A DNA stretch of 64,000 nucleotides from Allobacillus halotolerans. GTDB lineage: Bacteria; Bacillota; Bacilli; Bacillales; Alkalibacillaceae. The stretch is taken from assembly GCF_028743495.1 (NCBI RefSeq), contig NZ_CP117968.1. One strand, 5' to 3'. The position numbers were made by a program, and so were the translations under genes. Of this stretch, positions 53,609 through 62,090 are shown one piece after another (within the stretch, counting starts at the first letter, position 1; each line of letters opens with the position of its first letter). A model generated the notes under the pieces. It saw nothing but the letters and a program-made list of their open reading frames with translations. It was not told the DNA's origin and made no database searches.

Positions 53609-55108
53609 TTGAAAACATTTAACGAATTAAACATTGAAGCAAGTGTTTTGAAGTCGCTTGCCGAAATGGGATTTGAGTCAGCTACGCCAATTCAGGAGCA
53701 AGCAATCCCAACCGCTCTAGCCGGTAAAGACATGATCGGACAAGCGCAAACAGGTACGGGTAAAACGACTGCTTTCGGGGTGCCGATGATCCAAAATATT
53801 GACCCAAGCAACCGTTCTATTCAAGGAATTGTCATTGCCCCAACACGTGAATTAGCAATCCAAGTTGCTGAGGAATTAAACCGGATTGGACAGCATAAAA
53901 ACGTGCATACCGTTCCAGTTTACGGAGGACAAGATATTCAACGACAGATTCGTGCGTTGAAACGACGTCCACAATTAGTCGCAGCAACACCTGGCCGCTT
54001 ATTGGACCACATTCGTCGCAAAACCATTCGTTTGGATGGCATCCGTACAGCTGTATTGGATGAAGCAGATGAAATGTTGAATATGGGTTTCATTGAAGAT
54101 ATCGAAGCGATTTTAGCAGAAATTAAACAAGAACACCAAACATTGCTTTTCTCGGCAACAATGCCGAAACGGATTCAGAATCTTGCAGAAAGATTCATGA
54201 ATGAACCAGAAATGATCCGTGTAAAAGCAAAACAACTCACCGTCGATCATATCGATCAGTTTTACTTCGTTGTCAAAGAGAACGCAAAATTCGATGCGCT
54301 ATGTAGATTATTAGATACGGAGTCACCGGATTTAGCAATCATTTTCGGTCGGACGAAAAAACGTGTCGATGAATTGACAAGTGGTTTACTGAAACGTGGT
54401 TATTCTGCAGAAGGAATCCACGGTGACATTCAACAGTCTAAACGTGAAAAAGTCATTTCACGCTTTAAAGAACAAACAACAGAAATCCTTGTCGCTACCG
54501 ACGTCGCAGCGCGTGGTCTTGATATTACTGGAGTTACACATGTGTATAACTTCGATTTGCCTCAAGATCCGGAAAGCTACGTACACCGTATCGGTCGTAC
54601 AGGTCGGGCAGGGAAAAAAGGTCAAGCCTACTCTTTTGCAACACCTAGAGAGATTGACCACTTGCGATCCATTGAAAAATTGATCAAACGGAAAATCGAA
54701 GAAAAAGCAATTCCTTCGTATTCCGATGTCGTCGAAGGACTTCAGGAAACGGCAGTAGAAGACCTTCTGCAAACGATTTGGACAGATGAAAGCAAAAAAT
54801 ATCATCGTTCCGCTGAAGAAATCTTATCTAAAGAAGATGCAGTGGACGTTGTCGCAGCAGCGATTAAATTATTAACGAAAGAGCCAAATCAAGCACCGGT
54901 TAAACTAACCGCAGTAGAGCCGATCCGTGCCAAGAAATCATACGGCGGCAATCGCGGCAACAGCTACCGAGGAAACCGTGGTGGCGGCCGAGGCAGAGGA
55001 AACCAAGGACGTAATGACCGACGCGGCGGTAATAATAATCGCGGTGGCAGTGGCGGCGGCCAAGGTCGCGGCAGAACTTCTAAAAATCAACGAAAATTTA
55101 CTCGCTAA
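53609..55108 (+). CDS. cshA: DEAD-box ATP-dependent RNA helicase CshA
   Basis: CshA unwinds RNA in the degradosome and in ribosome assembly, and is needed in the cold. The 499-residue protein has the Q motif (PIQEQAIPTAL), motif I AQTGTGKT (about 46-53), PTRELA, DEAD in VLDEADEMLNMG, SAT, and motif VI HRIGRTGRAGKKG. The C-terminal ~60 residues are Gly/Arg/Asn-rich (RGG-like), as in other CshA proteins, and probably bind RNA. The start is TTG 53609 behind AGGAGG. Its length matches Bacillus CshA (about 494). Confidence 0.95.
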   Translation: MKTFNELNIEASVLKSLAEMGFESATPIQEQAIPTALAGKDMIGQAQTGTGKTTAFGVPMIQNIDPSNRSIQGIVIAPTRELAIQVAEELNRIGQHKNVHTVPVYGGQDIQRQIRALKRRPQLVAATPGRLLDHIRRKTIRLDGIRTAVLDEADEMLNMGFIEDIEAILAEIKQEHQTLLFSATMPKRIQNLAERFMNEPEMIRVKAKQLTVDHIDQFYFVVKENAKFDALCRLLDTESPDLAIIFGRTKKRVDELTSGLLKRGYSAEGIHGDIQQSKREKVISRFKEQTTEILVATDVAARGLDITGVTHVYNFDLPQDPESYVHRIGRTGRAGKKGQAYSFATPREIDHLRSIEKLIKRKIEEKAIPSYSDVVEGLQETAVEDLLQTIWTDESKKYHRSAEEILSKEDAVDVVAAAIKLLTKEPNQAPVKLTAVEPIRAKKSYGGNRGNSYRGNRGGGRGRGNQGRNDRRGGNNNRGGSGGGQGRGRTSKNQRKFTR

Positions 55109-55114
55109 ACATCG

Positions 55115-55145
55115 AAAGTGCTGACATCTGTCGGCACTTTTTTTA
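55115..55145 (+). terminator. Terminator of cshA
   Basis: AAAGTGCTGACA and TGTCGGCACTTT form a 12-bp stem with one G-U pair, followed by TTTTTT. Confidence 0.92.
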
Positions 55146-55177
55146 TTGTTGGGTAAATGACCATTCTGAATTAAAAA

Positions 55178-55204
55178 TGAAACTTATGATTAATAATGAC
55201 AGTC
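55178..55204 (+). promoter_or_regulatory. Candidate ECF-sigma autoregulated promoter
   Basis: TGAAAC at 55178-55183, the typical ECF -35 element of Bacillus, is followed after 16 bp by CAGTC (usual -10: CGTC). It lies 25 bp ahead of the sigma-factor gene, so the factor may drive its own operon. Confidence 0.5.
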
Positions 55205-55228
55205 TTATAAGCGAGAGGGGGACAGAAC

Positions 55229-55780
55229 GTGGATGAGATTCAAGAGAAAAAGTTGATTCGCCAAGCATTGGAAGGAAATGACCTAGCATTCCGCGACCTA
55301 ATTGAAGCTTATTACAAAACCATTGAACGGTTCGCTAGGCAAATCGGCGTTCAAGAAGACGATTTGGCGGATGTTACCCAAGAAGTTTTCATTAAAGTCT
55401 ATCGATTTTTAAGTAAATACTCACGTGGGAAATTCTCAACATGGCTTTATAGCATCACACTGAATGTCTCGAAAGACCTCTTTAAAAAACAAAAGCGCGA
55501 GTCGGAAAAACGCAAAAAATTCTCGGAACTGCCATCGATCGAATCGTATGTGGAAAACCATTTTCTTTCTGAGAATGAGCAACTATTACACAACACCATT
55601 CAACAAATGGAAGATAAATACCGAATACCTATTGTTTTGTTCTACTTTCACGATCAATCGATTAACGAAATAGCAGCCATCACGAAAACAAAGGAAGCAA
55701 CGATCAAAACCCACTTAAAGAGAGGTAAAGAAAGACTCAAGGAAGCATTGAAGGAAGGAGGTTACATTGATGAAGGATAA
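55229..55780 (+). CDS. ECF-type RNA polymerase sigma factor
   Basis: This 183-residue group 4 sigma factor has region 2 (LAFRDLIEAYYKTIERFARQ ... DDLADVTQEVFIKVYRFL), with the -10 recognition helix at FSTWLYSITLNVSKDLFKKQ, and region 4 (YRIPIVLFYFHDQSINEIAA ... KEATIKTHLKRGKERLKEAL). It does not match SigM, SigW, SigX or SigV closely enough to name. GTG 55229 lies behind GAGAGGGGG. The next gene overlaps by 11 bp and encodes a membrane protein, the likely anti-sigma factor. A TGAAAC element upstream suggests autoregulation. Confidence 0.92.
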   Translation: MDEIQEKKLIRQALEGNDLAFRDLIEAYYKTIERFARQIGVQEDDLADVTQEVFIKVYRFLSKYSRGKFSTWLYSITLNVSKDLFKKQKRESEKRKKFSELPSIESYVENHFLSENEQLLHNTIQQMEDKYRIPIVLFYFHDQSINEIAAITKTKEATIKTHLKRGKERLKEALKEGGYIDEG

Positions 55781-56699
55781 ATCTCTTGAGCATCATATGG
55801 AACGGTTGAACGATAAATACAAACAAGCAGCAAGCAAGTCCTCAACAAAAGAGATCTTTCAAGCGGTTATGCAAGAGAACGACCGACGAAAGAAACGAAC
55901 ACTTCTCCCTGTCATCGCTGCCTCAATCGTCGCTCTACTCGCCGGAGGAATTTTCTTTAGCTCCTTGTTTTTCTCAGATGAAGCAGGTCCTAACGAGCTA
56001 CAAGAAGTAAGTACGCCAGGTGATCTGGATGAAGACAAGGAAACGCCAAACGAAGACAATAACCAATCGCTTGAACCGAGTGAAGAAGATAATGGTCAAT
56101 CAGAGGACGAATCACCTAAGGAATCCGATGAAACGGACACGACTGCAGACGAACAAAACACCGAAGATGATGCTGAAGAAACATCCGAAATTCAGCCGTA
56201 TCAAAATCGAGAAGATACGATTACTGAAACGGTTTATCCAGAAGGCATGAAAGAGCAAATTACCATGCGATTGACGATCAATGAAAAGTTAGGCTATTCT
56301 TCTTACGTGCACCAGCCGATGATCCATCAAAGTGAACAAGAAAACGGCAAACCGGTTGATTACTTCTATCCTGATTTCGGAGAATCGGATGAAATTCAGT
56401 ATGAGGATGCGTTTATCCGTGTCGAGAAATTTGAAGGTTTGACGATTGACCAGGTAGTTGAAGAGCGGGAACAAAGCATTTTCAATCAAGGATTTGAAGA
56501 AAAGGATATACACGAACAAATCGGCATGTCATCATTTCATGCGATGTATATAAACGGAGATTTGACGAGGTATGTAACAATTGTTGAAGATGGCAATGAT
56601 GTGTATGCCATTGACTCGCAGTTGTTTGGCGCTATGGGAGACGGTTCATTCCCATGGATCATCGATCAATTTATTCAGAAAATGCAATTCAGTGAATAA
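55770..56699 (+). CDS. Probable transmembrane anti-sigma factor
   Basis: This 309-residue protein has a cytoplasmic part of about 45 residues (KSLEHHMERLNDKYKQAAS), one TM helix at about residues 46-68 (LLPVIAASIVALLAGGIFFS), then an acidic Asp/Glu/Asn-rich linker of about 80 residues and a folded extracellular domain. That domain contains paired segments IQPYQNREDTITETVYPEG and YEDAFIRVEKFEGL. The cytoplasmic part lacks the zinc-binding HxxxCxxC of ZAS anti-sigma factors. Position, overlap and topology make it the cognate anti-sigma factor. The signal it senses is unknown. ATG 55770 sits behind GGAGG. Confidence 0.82.
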   Translation: MKDKSLEHHMERLNDKYKQAASKSSTKEIFQAVMQENDRRKKRTLLPVIAASIVALLAGGIFFSSLFFSDEAGPNELQEVSTPGDLDEDKETPNEDNNQSLEPSEEDNGQSEDESPKESDETDTTADEQNTEDDAEETSEIQPYQNREDTITETVYPEGMKEQITMRLTINEKLGYSSYVHQPMIHQSEQENGKPVDYFYPDFGESDEIQYEDAFIRVEKFEGLTIDQVVEEREQSIFNQGFEEKDIHEQIGMSSFHAMYINGDLTRYVTIVEDGNDVYAIDSQLFGAMGDGSFPWIIDQFIQKMQFSE

Positions 56700-56705
56700 T
56701 AAAGT

Positions 56706-56737
56706 CCCCAGCTTAAGAAGAAAGCTGGGGAATTTTT
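56706..56737 (+). terminator. Terminator of the sigma/anti-sigma operon
   Basis: CCCCAGCTT and AAGCTGGGG form a perfect 9-bp stem followed by AATTTTT. Confidence 0.9.
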
Positions 56738-56749
56738 ATCGATACTAAT

Positions 56750-56905
56750 TTATTTTTTCGTCATTTTCTTATCTAAGTTATCAAATACTTGATTCGCCAC
56801 ATCTTTTTTCTCTTTACTTTTCACCGCGTCCGCTTCCAACTCCTGTCGCTCTTCTGATGAAAGTGAGAAGAACTTTTTGTCATTCCTCTGTTGTTCCTTT
56901 GGCAT
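56750..56905 (-). CDS. Small charged hypothetical protein, 51 residues
   Basis: ATG 56905 follows GAGAGGAAG and opens a 51-residue frame, MPKEQQRNDKKFFSLSSEER..., ending DKKMTKK. It is highly charged and helical, with no signal and no TM segment. It lies between two converging-type regions, after the terminator at 56737 and downstream of the Ntn-hydrolase gene on the same strand (about 40 bp). I do not recognise it. Confidence 0.65.
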   Translation of the reverse strand: MPKEQQRNDKKFFSLSSEERQELEADAVKSKEKKDVANQVFDNLDKKMTKK

Positions 56906-56947
56906 TTGTTTTCTTCCTCTCTGAAGAATTTACTTAACCTTACACAC

Positions 56948-58195
56948 CTACTCATTCAGTTCCTTATCAAAGTAACTTTTTCTTTTCACCCAAACAAACC
57001 CGTCACCTTTCGATATGACTGCTACGTCGATCGGCGGGCCAACTGATTCCGTAGCACGCGTTAATTTTCGCTTGAATGACGTTAAATTCATCAACGTTTC
57101 TGCCATATTGGCGAGTTCATCCTTTGGCAAAGATCGAACGATTCCCAACAGTGGTTGTAAGTAGTTTCTTCTTTGGTAATCGTCTAACGTATCTTTGATG
57201 GAGTGATATAGTTCATTACCCATTTCTTTCAAGTTACTAACCTGTTTTTTGTCCAAATCAATCCCTAAATGATGTTGAATCTTTTCTGGATACTCAGATA
57301 ATACACGGTCAATGATCCCAAACATCGTTTCTTCCATGTGTGGCTCAATGCCAACCATAAAAGAATCGACCATTTCGCGTTGCGCAAAAGCCTCAATGAC
57401 TGCTGTCCCATCATGTTTGTTTTGACGATAATCAATTTTCCGCTCTTTCAATAACTTGTATTTCAACTTGCCTAAAACAAATCCTTCCAATCGATAATTC
57501 AATAAATGAGGAAAGATTTCTTCTTCCCCATAACCAGCGATAACGAAGCCTGTGCTTCCACGACTGAAGAAATCATTCTTCACGCTTTCAAATGCAAGGC
57601 GACATAGTTTTTTGGAAAATGTTTTGGACGTTTCAAAGTCGATGTATTCTTCTTTAATTTCTTGAATAGTATCAAAAAAAGCAGATTCAAATGCTTTATA
57701 GTCCATATCCAATATTGCTTCTTCCGTTAAAAAGTCCTTTGTCTGCTGATCGACTTCTTCTTCAAGTAGCTTTCTCGCCTTCTGTTCACCACTCGCTTCA
57801 TCGCCCTCTTCTTCCATTTCCGTCTCGACGCGTCGAATCATTTGCTTGAGTAAATCCGAAAAGGTTCGATAAACAATAATATCTTCAAGTTCTTCGTTTT
57901 TAAACCGCATATCTTGACGTAAAAAGTCCATGAAATCATCGAAATAATCTTGTACATTATTGAATCGTTTATTACCTAAATAGTCCCGATACGATTTAAT
58001 AATGACTTCCCATGGAATCTCCATAAAAGAAGCAGAGCCATAAACCATAAACCCAATCGGATGCTCCTTTGATAATGGAAATAGCTTGTTTGCAGAATTA
58101 TAAACCTTTGGCACACCGTCAAAGCCACTTGTAATAGCACTGTCGGCAGCCATAGACATTCCATGTTTATTCATAATTGATACTTCGGCTGTCAT
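56948..58195 (-). CDS. Proteasome-beta-like Ntn-hydrolase protein, unnamed family
   Basis: This 415-residue protein starts MTAEVSIMNKHGMSMAADSA, which is the opening of proteasome beta/HslV subunits. If Met is removed, Thr becomes residue 1, Asp falls at 17 (exactly as in proteasomes) and the Lys in SANKLFPL at 36, equivalent to Lys33. About 200 residues of HslV-like fold would follow (GFMVYGSASFMEIPWEV is the next strand pair), and the last ~200 residues are a mostly helical extension not found in HslV. I place the start at ATG 58195 behind AAGGGTGGG, with a promoter at 58222-58249. There is no ATPase partner nearby. A RocB-like peptidase gene is upstream on the same strand. Related proteins are usually annotated as hypothetical. 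Confidence 0.75.
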   Translation of the reverse strand: MTAEVSIMNKHGMSMAADSAITSGFDGVPKVYNSANKLFPLSKEHPIGFMVYGSASFMEIPWEVIIKSYRDYLGNKRFNNVQDYFDDFMDFLRQDMRFKNEELEDIIVYRTFSDLLKQMIRRVETEMEEEGDEASGEQKARKLLEEEVDQQTKDFLTEEAILDMDYKAFESAFFDTIQEIKEEYIDFETSKTFSKKLCRLAFESVKNDFFSRGSTGFVIAGYGEEEIFPHLLNYRLEGFVLGKLKYKLLKERKIDYRQNKHDGTAVIEAFAQREMVDSFMVGIEPHMEETMFGIIDRVLSEYPEKIQHHLGIDLDKKQVSNLKEMGNELYHSIKDTLDDYQRRNYLQPLLGIVRSLPKDELANMAETLMNLTSFKRKLTRATESVGPPIDVAVISKGDGFVWVKRKSYFDKELNE

Positions 58196-58221
58196 GATTG
58201 TCCCACCCTTATTACGTACTA

Positions 58222-58249
58222 CTATTATGCATATCACTTGTGGTGACAA
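58222..58249 (-). promoter_or_regulatory. Probable sigma-A promoter of the Ntn-hydrolase gene
   Basis: On the minus strand TTGTCA (58244-58249) and TAATAG (58222-58227) are separated by 16 bp, ending 26 bp before the start codon. This suggests the gene is not only co-transcribed with rocB. Confidence 0.6.
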
Positions 58250-58286
58250 TTCAAACCGAACTGACGTTAATTGTTGTCGAAGTACC

Positions 58287-59948
58287 TCACTCGTTTGGTT
58301 GGTTCAATATATTCAAAATCACTTCATTCGTTAAATTCGGAACGATTTCCATAGAATATTTTATTTCGAGTCGTTCCAATTTCGCGTGTGCATCCATCCC
58401 GTAAGGCCCAATATTGATGACCGGTACATTTAAATCACGAATGTCTTGATAGTCGACAAAATGCTTCTCACCCCAGCTTGGGTTATTGTTCTGTACAGCT
58501 TCGATTCCTTCCAAGTCATCACTCATTGCCAAAAAACTCATATCTGAAATATACGGAAAGAAGTTTTTTGTGACAATTGGATGTTTATAATGCGGCTGAA
58601 TTTTTTCAACTGCTTCATCTAAAGCAGACAAAAGGACTCGCTCATCTTCCGTTTTCCCACTCATTTCGATTCGAGGCGAATAGAGAGATGAATAAAATAA
58701 AATCATGGCAGGCGATTTATCATCCATCCACTTCCATGCTTCTTCAACAACACGCGCGGCGAACATGCGGGTATCCAAGTCTGGGTCGACTGCCAGTTCC
58801 TCCTTGAATTCATGCATATGATTGATAAACGGAGCTCCATGTAACGCAATGAGCTGATGCTCCATTTCCTCATACGTCATCACACGCGTTTTCCAAGGTA
58901 ACTCCCGATAAGGATGGCCACTGATCTCGCAAAAAAGTCGGTACCTTTGTTCATATAATTCGAGTGCATTTCCAAAAGCAATCGTTGCATGCTCTTTTAA
59001 TTTCTCCAAGACGTCTTTCGGTGACCACGAATGAATAAAAAAGTTGTAATACACATAAGCAGACAGAGCCGTCTGAACCGTATAACTTGGCTTTAAATCG
59101 GTCTGTTTGAGGGATACCGGCGGAATCGTCGTCTCACCAAGCGCTTCATTACTGAGCTCTGGATTATATTCAATTTGCCGCGTTAATTCAGCTGCTAAGA
59201 AATTCGGATCCAACCCATCAAAAGCAGCACCGACATGGCTTTCATGACCCGTAATAAAAAATGACGGTAGGAGTTTTCCGACAGTTCCTTTATATACATA
59301 ACGATTTTCGTCACCTTCATATAACGAAGAGACAAAGTCAGCATTTATGGCAGCGACATATTCAAATTGTTGTTCCTTCTTCCAACGCTTTAACGTTTTC
59401 AAACTTGATAGAATCCCGTTCGAACCGTCTTCCTCATCACATTCCGATACAAAAACTAAATTCCCCTCCAATTGGTCTGGGTGCATCGAATAATAACGCA
59501 TTAGATAAAGGTGACTGGCTAATCCACTCTTCATATCAAGCGCTCCCCGGCCAAACAACCATTCACCGGACGTAAGATGTTCTTGGGCTGGAGACGGTAA
59601 ATCTTGCTCCCCGAATGCCTCCATCAATTCGTTTGGAAGAAACGCAAGTTCTTTCAGTTGGTTGAAATCGTCTACACCGACAGTATCCATATGACCAAAC
59701 AAGATAACTGTCCGATCACTCTTCTTTTTCGTTCCTTTAACAAAACAAAGCACATTATATCTTTCTCTATGGTCATTGATCGTTTGTTCCAGCATGACTT
59801 GGTCAGGATTTTTTTCGAAATAATCAAAGGATGAAATCAGCTCATAAAGGGAGCGAGCGATCACTTTTTCACCAGCTGTATTAACGATGCTTTCCATACT
59901 TACCAAACGCTTTGTCAATGACAAAACTTCCTCTCGCGTATCAAACAC
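58287..59948 (-). CDS. M20-family peptidase RocB-like (arginine utilisation)
   Basis: This 553-residue protein belongs to the M20/M25/M40 peptidase family and resembles RocB. Metal ligands are visible in ILFGHMDTVGVDDF, GRGALDMKSGLASHLYL and VFVSECDEEDGSNGIL, and the last ligand near the C-terminus in INIGPYGMDAHAKLE. GTG 59948 follows GTGGGGG at 5-7 bp. An upstream in-frame TTG at 59963 overlaps that site. RocB is required for arginine use in Bacillus subtilis by an unknown reaction. No other roc gene is visible here. Confidence 0.85.
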   Translation of the reverse strand: MFDTREEVLSLTKRLVSMESIVNTAGEKVIARSLYELISSFDYFEKNPDQVMLEQTINDHRERYNVLCFVKGTKKKSDRTVILFGHMDTVGVDDFNQLKELAFLPNELMEAFGEQDLPSPAQEHLTSGEWLFGRGALDMKSGLASHLYLMRYYSMHPDQLEGNLVFVSECDEEDGSNGILSSLKTLKRWKKEQQFEYVAAINADFVSSLYEGDENRYVYKGTVGKLLPSFFITGHESHVGAAFDGLDPNFLAAELTRQIEYNPELSNEALGETTIPPVSLKQTDLKPSYTVQTALSAYVYYNFFIHSWSPKDVLEKLKEHATIAFGNALELYEQRYRLFCEISGHPYRELPWKTRVMTYEEMEHQLIALHGAPFINHMHEFKEELAVDPDLDTRMFAARVVEEAWKWMDDKSPAMILFYSSLYSPRIEMSGKTEDERVLLSALDEAVEKIQPHYKHPIVTKNFFPYISDMSFLAMSDDLEGIEAVQNNNPSWGEKHFVDYQDIRDLNVPVINIGPYGMDAHAKLERLEIKYSMEIVPNLTNEVILNILNQPNE

Positions 59949-60079
59949 ATGAATCCCCCACAATCATTGATTTTCTTTAGTATATGAAAGATTGTTCTGA
60001 AAAGAAAGAACCGTTTATTTCTTTTTTCATTTGTATTTTGTATACTAACGATTAACTCGTTTAACTTGGAGGGATCGAC

Positions 60080-60562
60080 ATGGCTACCATTCGTTTAATG
60101 GAAGAGAAAGATATACCAAGCGTCCAGCATGTTGCACATATGAGCTGGCATGATACATATGAAGGGATTATTCCAAAGAAGGTTCGGAATGTTTTTTTAG
60201 AAAAGGCCTACAGTAGACCGATGCTAGAGAAGAAGTTAGAGAACGGTATAATCTTCGTGGCCATTCATGAGGATATTGTCAACGGCTACGCTCACTTTAC
60301 GCCTGTAGATGAAAACGGAGATTCATTACTGGCAGCAATCTACCTTCTCCCTACTGTTCAAAATAAAGGATTAGGAAGTATGCTATTGGAAGAGGGAATC
60401 AAACAACTCGAAGGTCTCCAAACAATTACACTTGAAGTCGAAGAAGAAAATGAGGCTGCAAAACATTTTTATAAAAGAAAAGAATTTATTGAAGTAGAAA
60501 GGTATGTTGAACAATTTTTTGACTATGACTTGCACACGATTCGGATGAAAAAATATTTATAA
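60080..60562 (+). CDS. GNAT family N-acetyltransferase
   Basis: This 160-residue protein is a GNAT acetyltransferase. The acetyl-CoA-binding motif A is IYLLPTVQNKGLGSMLLEEG, with LEVEEENEAAKHFYKRKEF as motif B. The N-terminus IRLMEEKDIPSVQHVAHMSW is typical. The acceptor substrate is unknown. TTGGAGG lies before ATG 60080. It is monocistronic. Confidence 0.88.
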   Translation: MATIRLMEEKDIPSVQHVAHMSWHDTYEGIIPKKVRNVFLEKAYSRPMLEKKLENGIIFVAIHEDIVNGYAHFTPVDENGDSLLAAIYLLPTVQNKGLGSMLLEEGIKQLEGLQTITLEVEEENEAAKHFYKRKEFIEVERYVEQFFDYDLHTIRMKKYL

Positions 60563-60595
60563 ACATACTCGTTCGTCAGCAATGCAGTGCATACA

Positions 60596-60660
60596 AACAA
60601 TCCCGGTAATATACTCTAATTTCGGCGAAGTGAAATTTTGTATATTACCAGGGTTATTGT
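60596..60660. repeat. Long imperfect hairpin after the GNAT gene
   Basis: ACAATCCCGGTAATATA at the left pairs with TATATTACCAGGGTTATTGT at the right with one small bulge, and an inner AATTTC/GAAATT stem closes the loop. It could be a terminator without a T-run, or a small mobile palindromic element. No gene is seen in the rest of 60563-60769. Confidence 0.55.
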
Positions 60661-60769
60661 CGTACCTCAAACGTTCAGATAAATTTAAATCGAGGTTCGT
60701 TTTTTATGTGGATCATTTTTGCTGAAGCAAAAATGTACCTTTGATTTTTTCCACCCATCTTCGCTCGGC

Positions 60770-60850
60770 AAGCCGCTGAAAAATGTTGGGAAGCCGTCGA
60801 AAAACTGGTGTAGCCGCTCGATGAAGCGTTCTAACCGCTCAATAAACGTG
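60770..60850 (+). repeat. Intergenic 21-bp repeat array, family B (copy 2, left of the IS)
   Basis: Four degenerate units begin A(A/G)CCGCT or A(A/G)CCGTC and end just before the IS3 element. The last two units, CCGCTCGATGAAGCGTTC and the following AACCGCTCAATAAACG, are identical to units in the right-hand array at 62382-62575. Confidence 0.8.
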
Positions 60851-60930
60851 CTACTGTACCATTAAAGTAGACACCAAAAAACCGCACAGATAGTAAAAGT
60901 GTTATCATAACTATTTGGAGGTTGAGGATT

Positions 60931-61218
60931 ATGAAACAAATGAAATATCCGTATGAGCTAAAAAAACAGGTAGTCGAATTATTCTTTGAAGGAGAATCCG
61001 TTCCTGAATTGACGAAGAGGTTTTCAATAAAGAGCCGCCGAAGAATATATGACTGGGTAGCTATTGTTAGAGAACATGGTTATACGGCATTGGAATACGG
61101 CGTACCAAAAACAACGAATGAAAAGGATCGAGAGACAAGCGATCTGAAAAAAGAAAATGCTCGTCTGAAACTGGAGAATGAATACTTAAAAAAGGTATTA
61201 GATCTAAGAAGGGGGTGA
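60931..61218 (+). CDS. IS3-family transposase OrfA (HTH)
   Basis: This 95-residue protein has a helix-turn-helix of the IS3 OrfA type (YPYELKKQVVELFFEGESVPELTKRF) and a leucine zipper-like end (LKKENARLKLENEYLKKVL). ATG 60931 lies 9 bp behind GGAGG. A slippery A_AAA_AAG sequence at 61188-61194 is in the right phase to shift translation by -1 into OrfB, giving the OrfAB transposase. Confidence 0.92.
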   Translation: MKQMKYPYELKKQVVELFFEGESVPELTKRFSIKSRRRIYDWVAIVREHGYTALEYGVPKTTNEKDRETSDLKKENARLKLENEYLKKVLDLRRG

Positions 61219-62090
61219 ATAACAAACAGGTACGTTATGCCTTTATCCTTGCTTATTCTAAAGAATATCCAATATCTACACTGGCTGAAATCACAAAAGT
61301 ATCGAGATCTGGCTATTATAAATGGTTAAAGCGTGACGGAGAAAGTAGTTTGGATAAAAAAGATGAAGAAATGATCCCTTTTATTCTGAAAATATTCAAT
61401 GATCACAAAGGAACTTATGGAAGAAAGCGAATCAAGCTTGCGCTTGAAAATGAATATCAGATAAAGGTCAATGAGAAGCGAGTTTCCAGACTGATAAGAA
61501 AGTATGGATTACAGTGTAAGATACGCAGAAAACGTTTCAAGCGGTTCCCACAGCCTCATGGAAAGATACCTAATATTCTGGAACGAAACTTTAGGGCCAA
61601 TAAACCAGGGATTAAATTTGCCGTTGATATTACTTACATGGACGTAAAAAAAGGCAATCAAAAATGGATGTACTTATGTTCCATAAAAGATTTGTTTAAT
61701 GGGGAGATTGTAGCCTATTCCATAGGAACAAGCCAAGAAATCGCGTTAGTACACCGGGCATTGAACGAATTACAAAAAAAAGGATTTGCGAAAGGAGCCA
61801 TCTTGCATAGTGATCAAGGCTTCCAATTCACAAATCCCGCCTACATGAAGCGTTTAAAGGATATGGGTATTACCCAATCTATGTCCCGCAGAGGCAACTG
61901 CTGGGACAACGCTTGCATCGAGAACTTTTTCGGTCATCTTAAAAGTGAAATGTACCATTTCACAAATCCAAAAACCGTAATCGAAGTCCACAATGCCGTA
62001 GATACTTACATGAACTATTATAACAACAAACGGATCCAAATTAAATTAAAAATGAGTCCAGTGCAGTATCGCTTAAGAGCAGCAGTTTAA
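61215..62090 (+). CDS. IS3-family transposase OrfB (integrase core)
   Basis: This 291-residue protein has the IS150-type HTH_21 region (HKGTYGRKRIKLALENEY) and a DDE integrase domain: Asp in FAVDITYMDV, Asp in LHSDQGFQFTN, Glu in NCWDNACIENFFGHLKSE. It is open at full length, so the element could be active. It starts with GTG overlapping the orfA stop, but the -1 frameshift product is the likely active form. Confidence 0.94.
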   Translation: MNNKQVRYAFILAYSKEYPISTLAEITKVSRSGYYKWLKRDGESSLDKKDEEMIPFILKIFNDHKGTYGRKRIKLALENEYQIKVNEKRVSRLIRKYGLQCKIRRKRFKRFPQPHGKIPNILERNFRANKPGIKFAVDITYMDVKKGNQKWMYLCSIKDLFNGEIVAYSIGTSQEIALVHRALNELQKKGFAKGAILHSDQGFQFTNPAYMKRLKDMGITQSMSRRGNCWDNACIENFFGHLKSEMYHFTNPKTVIEVHNAVDTYMNYYNNKRIQIKLKMSPVQYRLRAAV

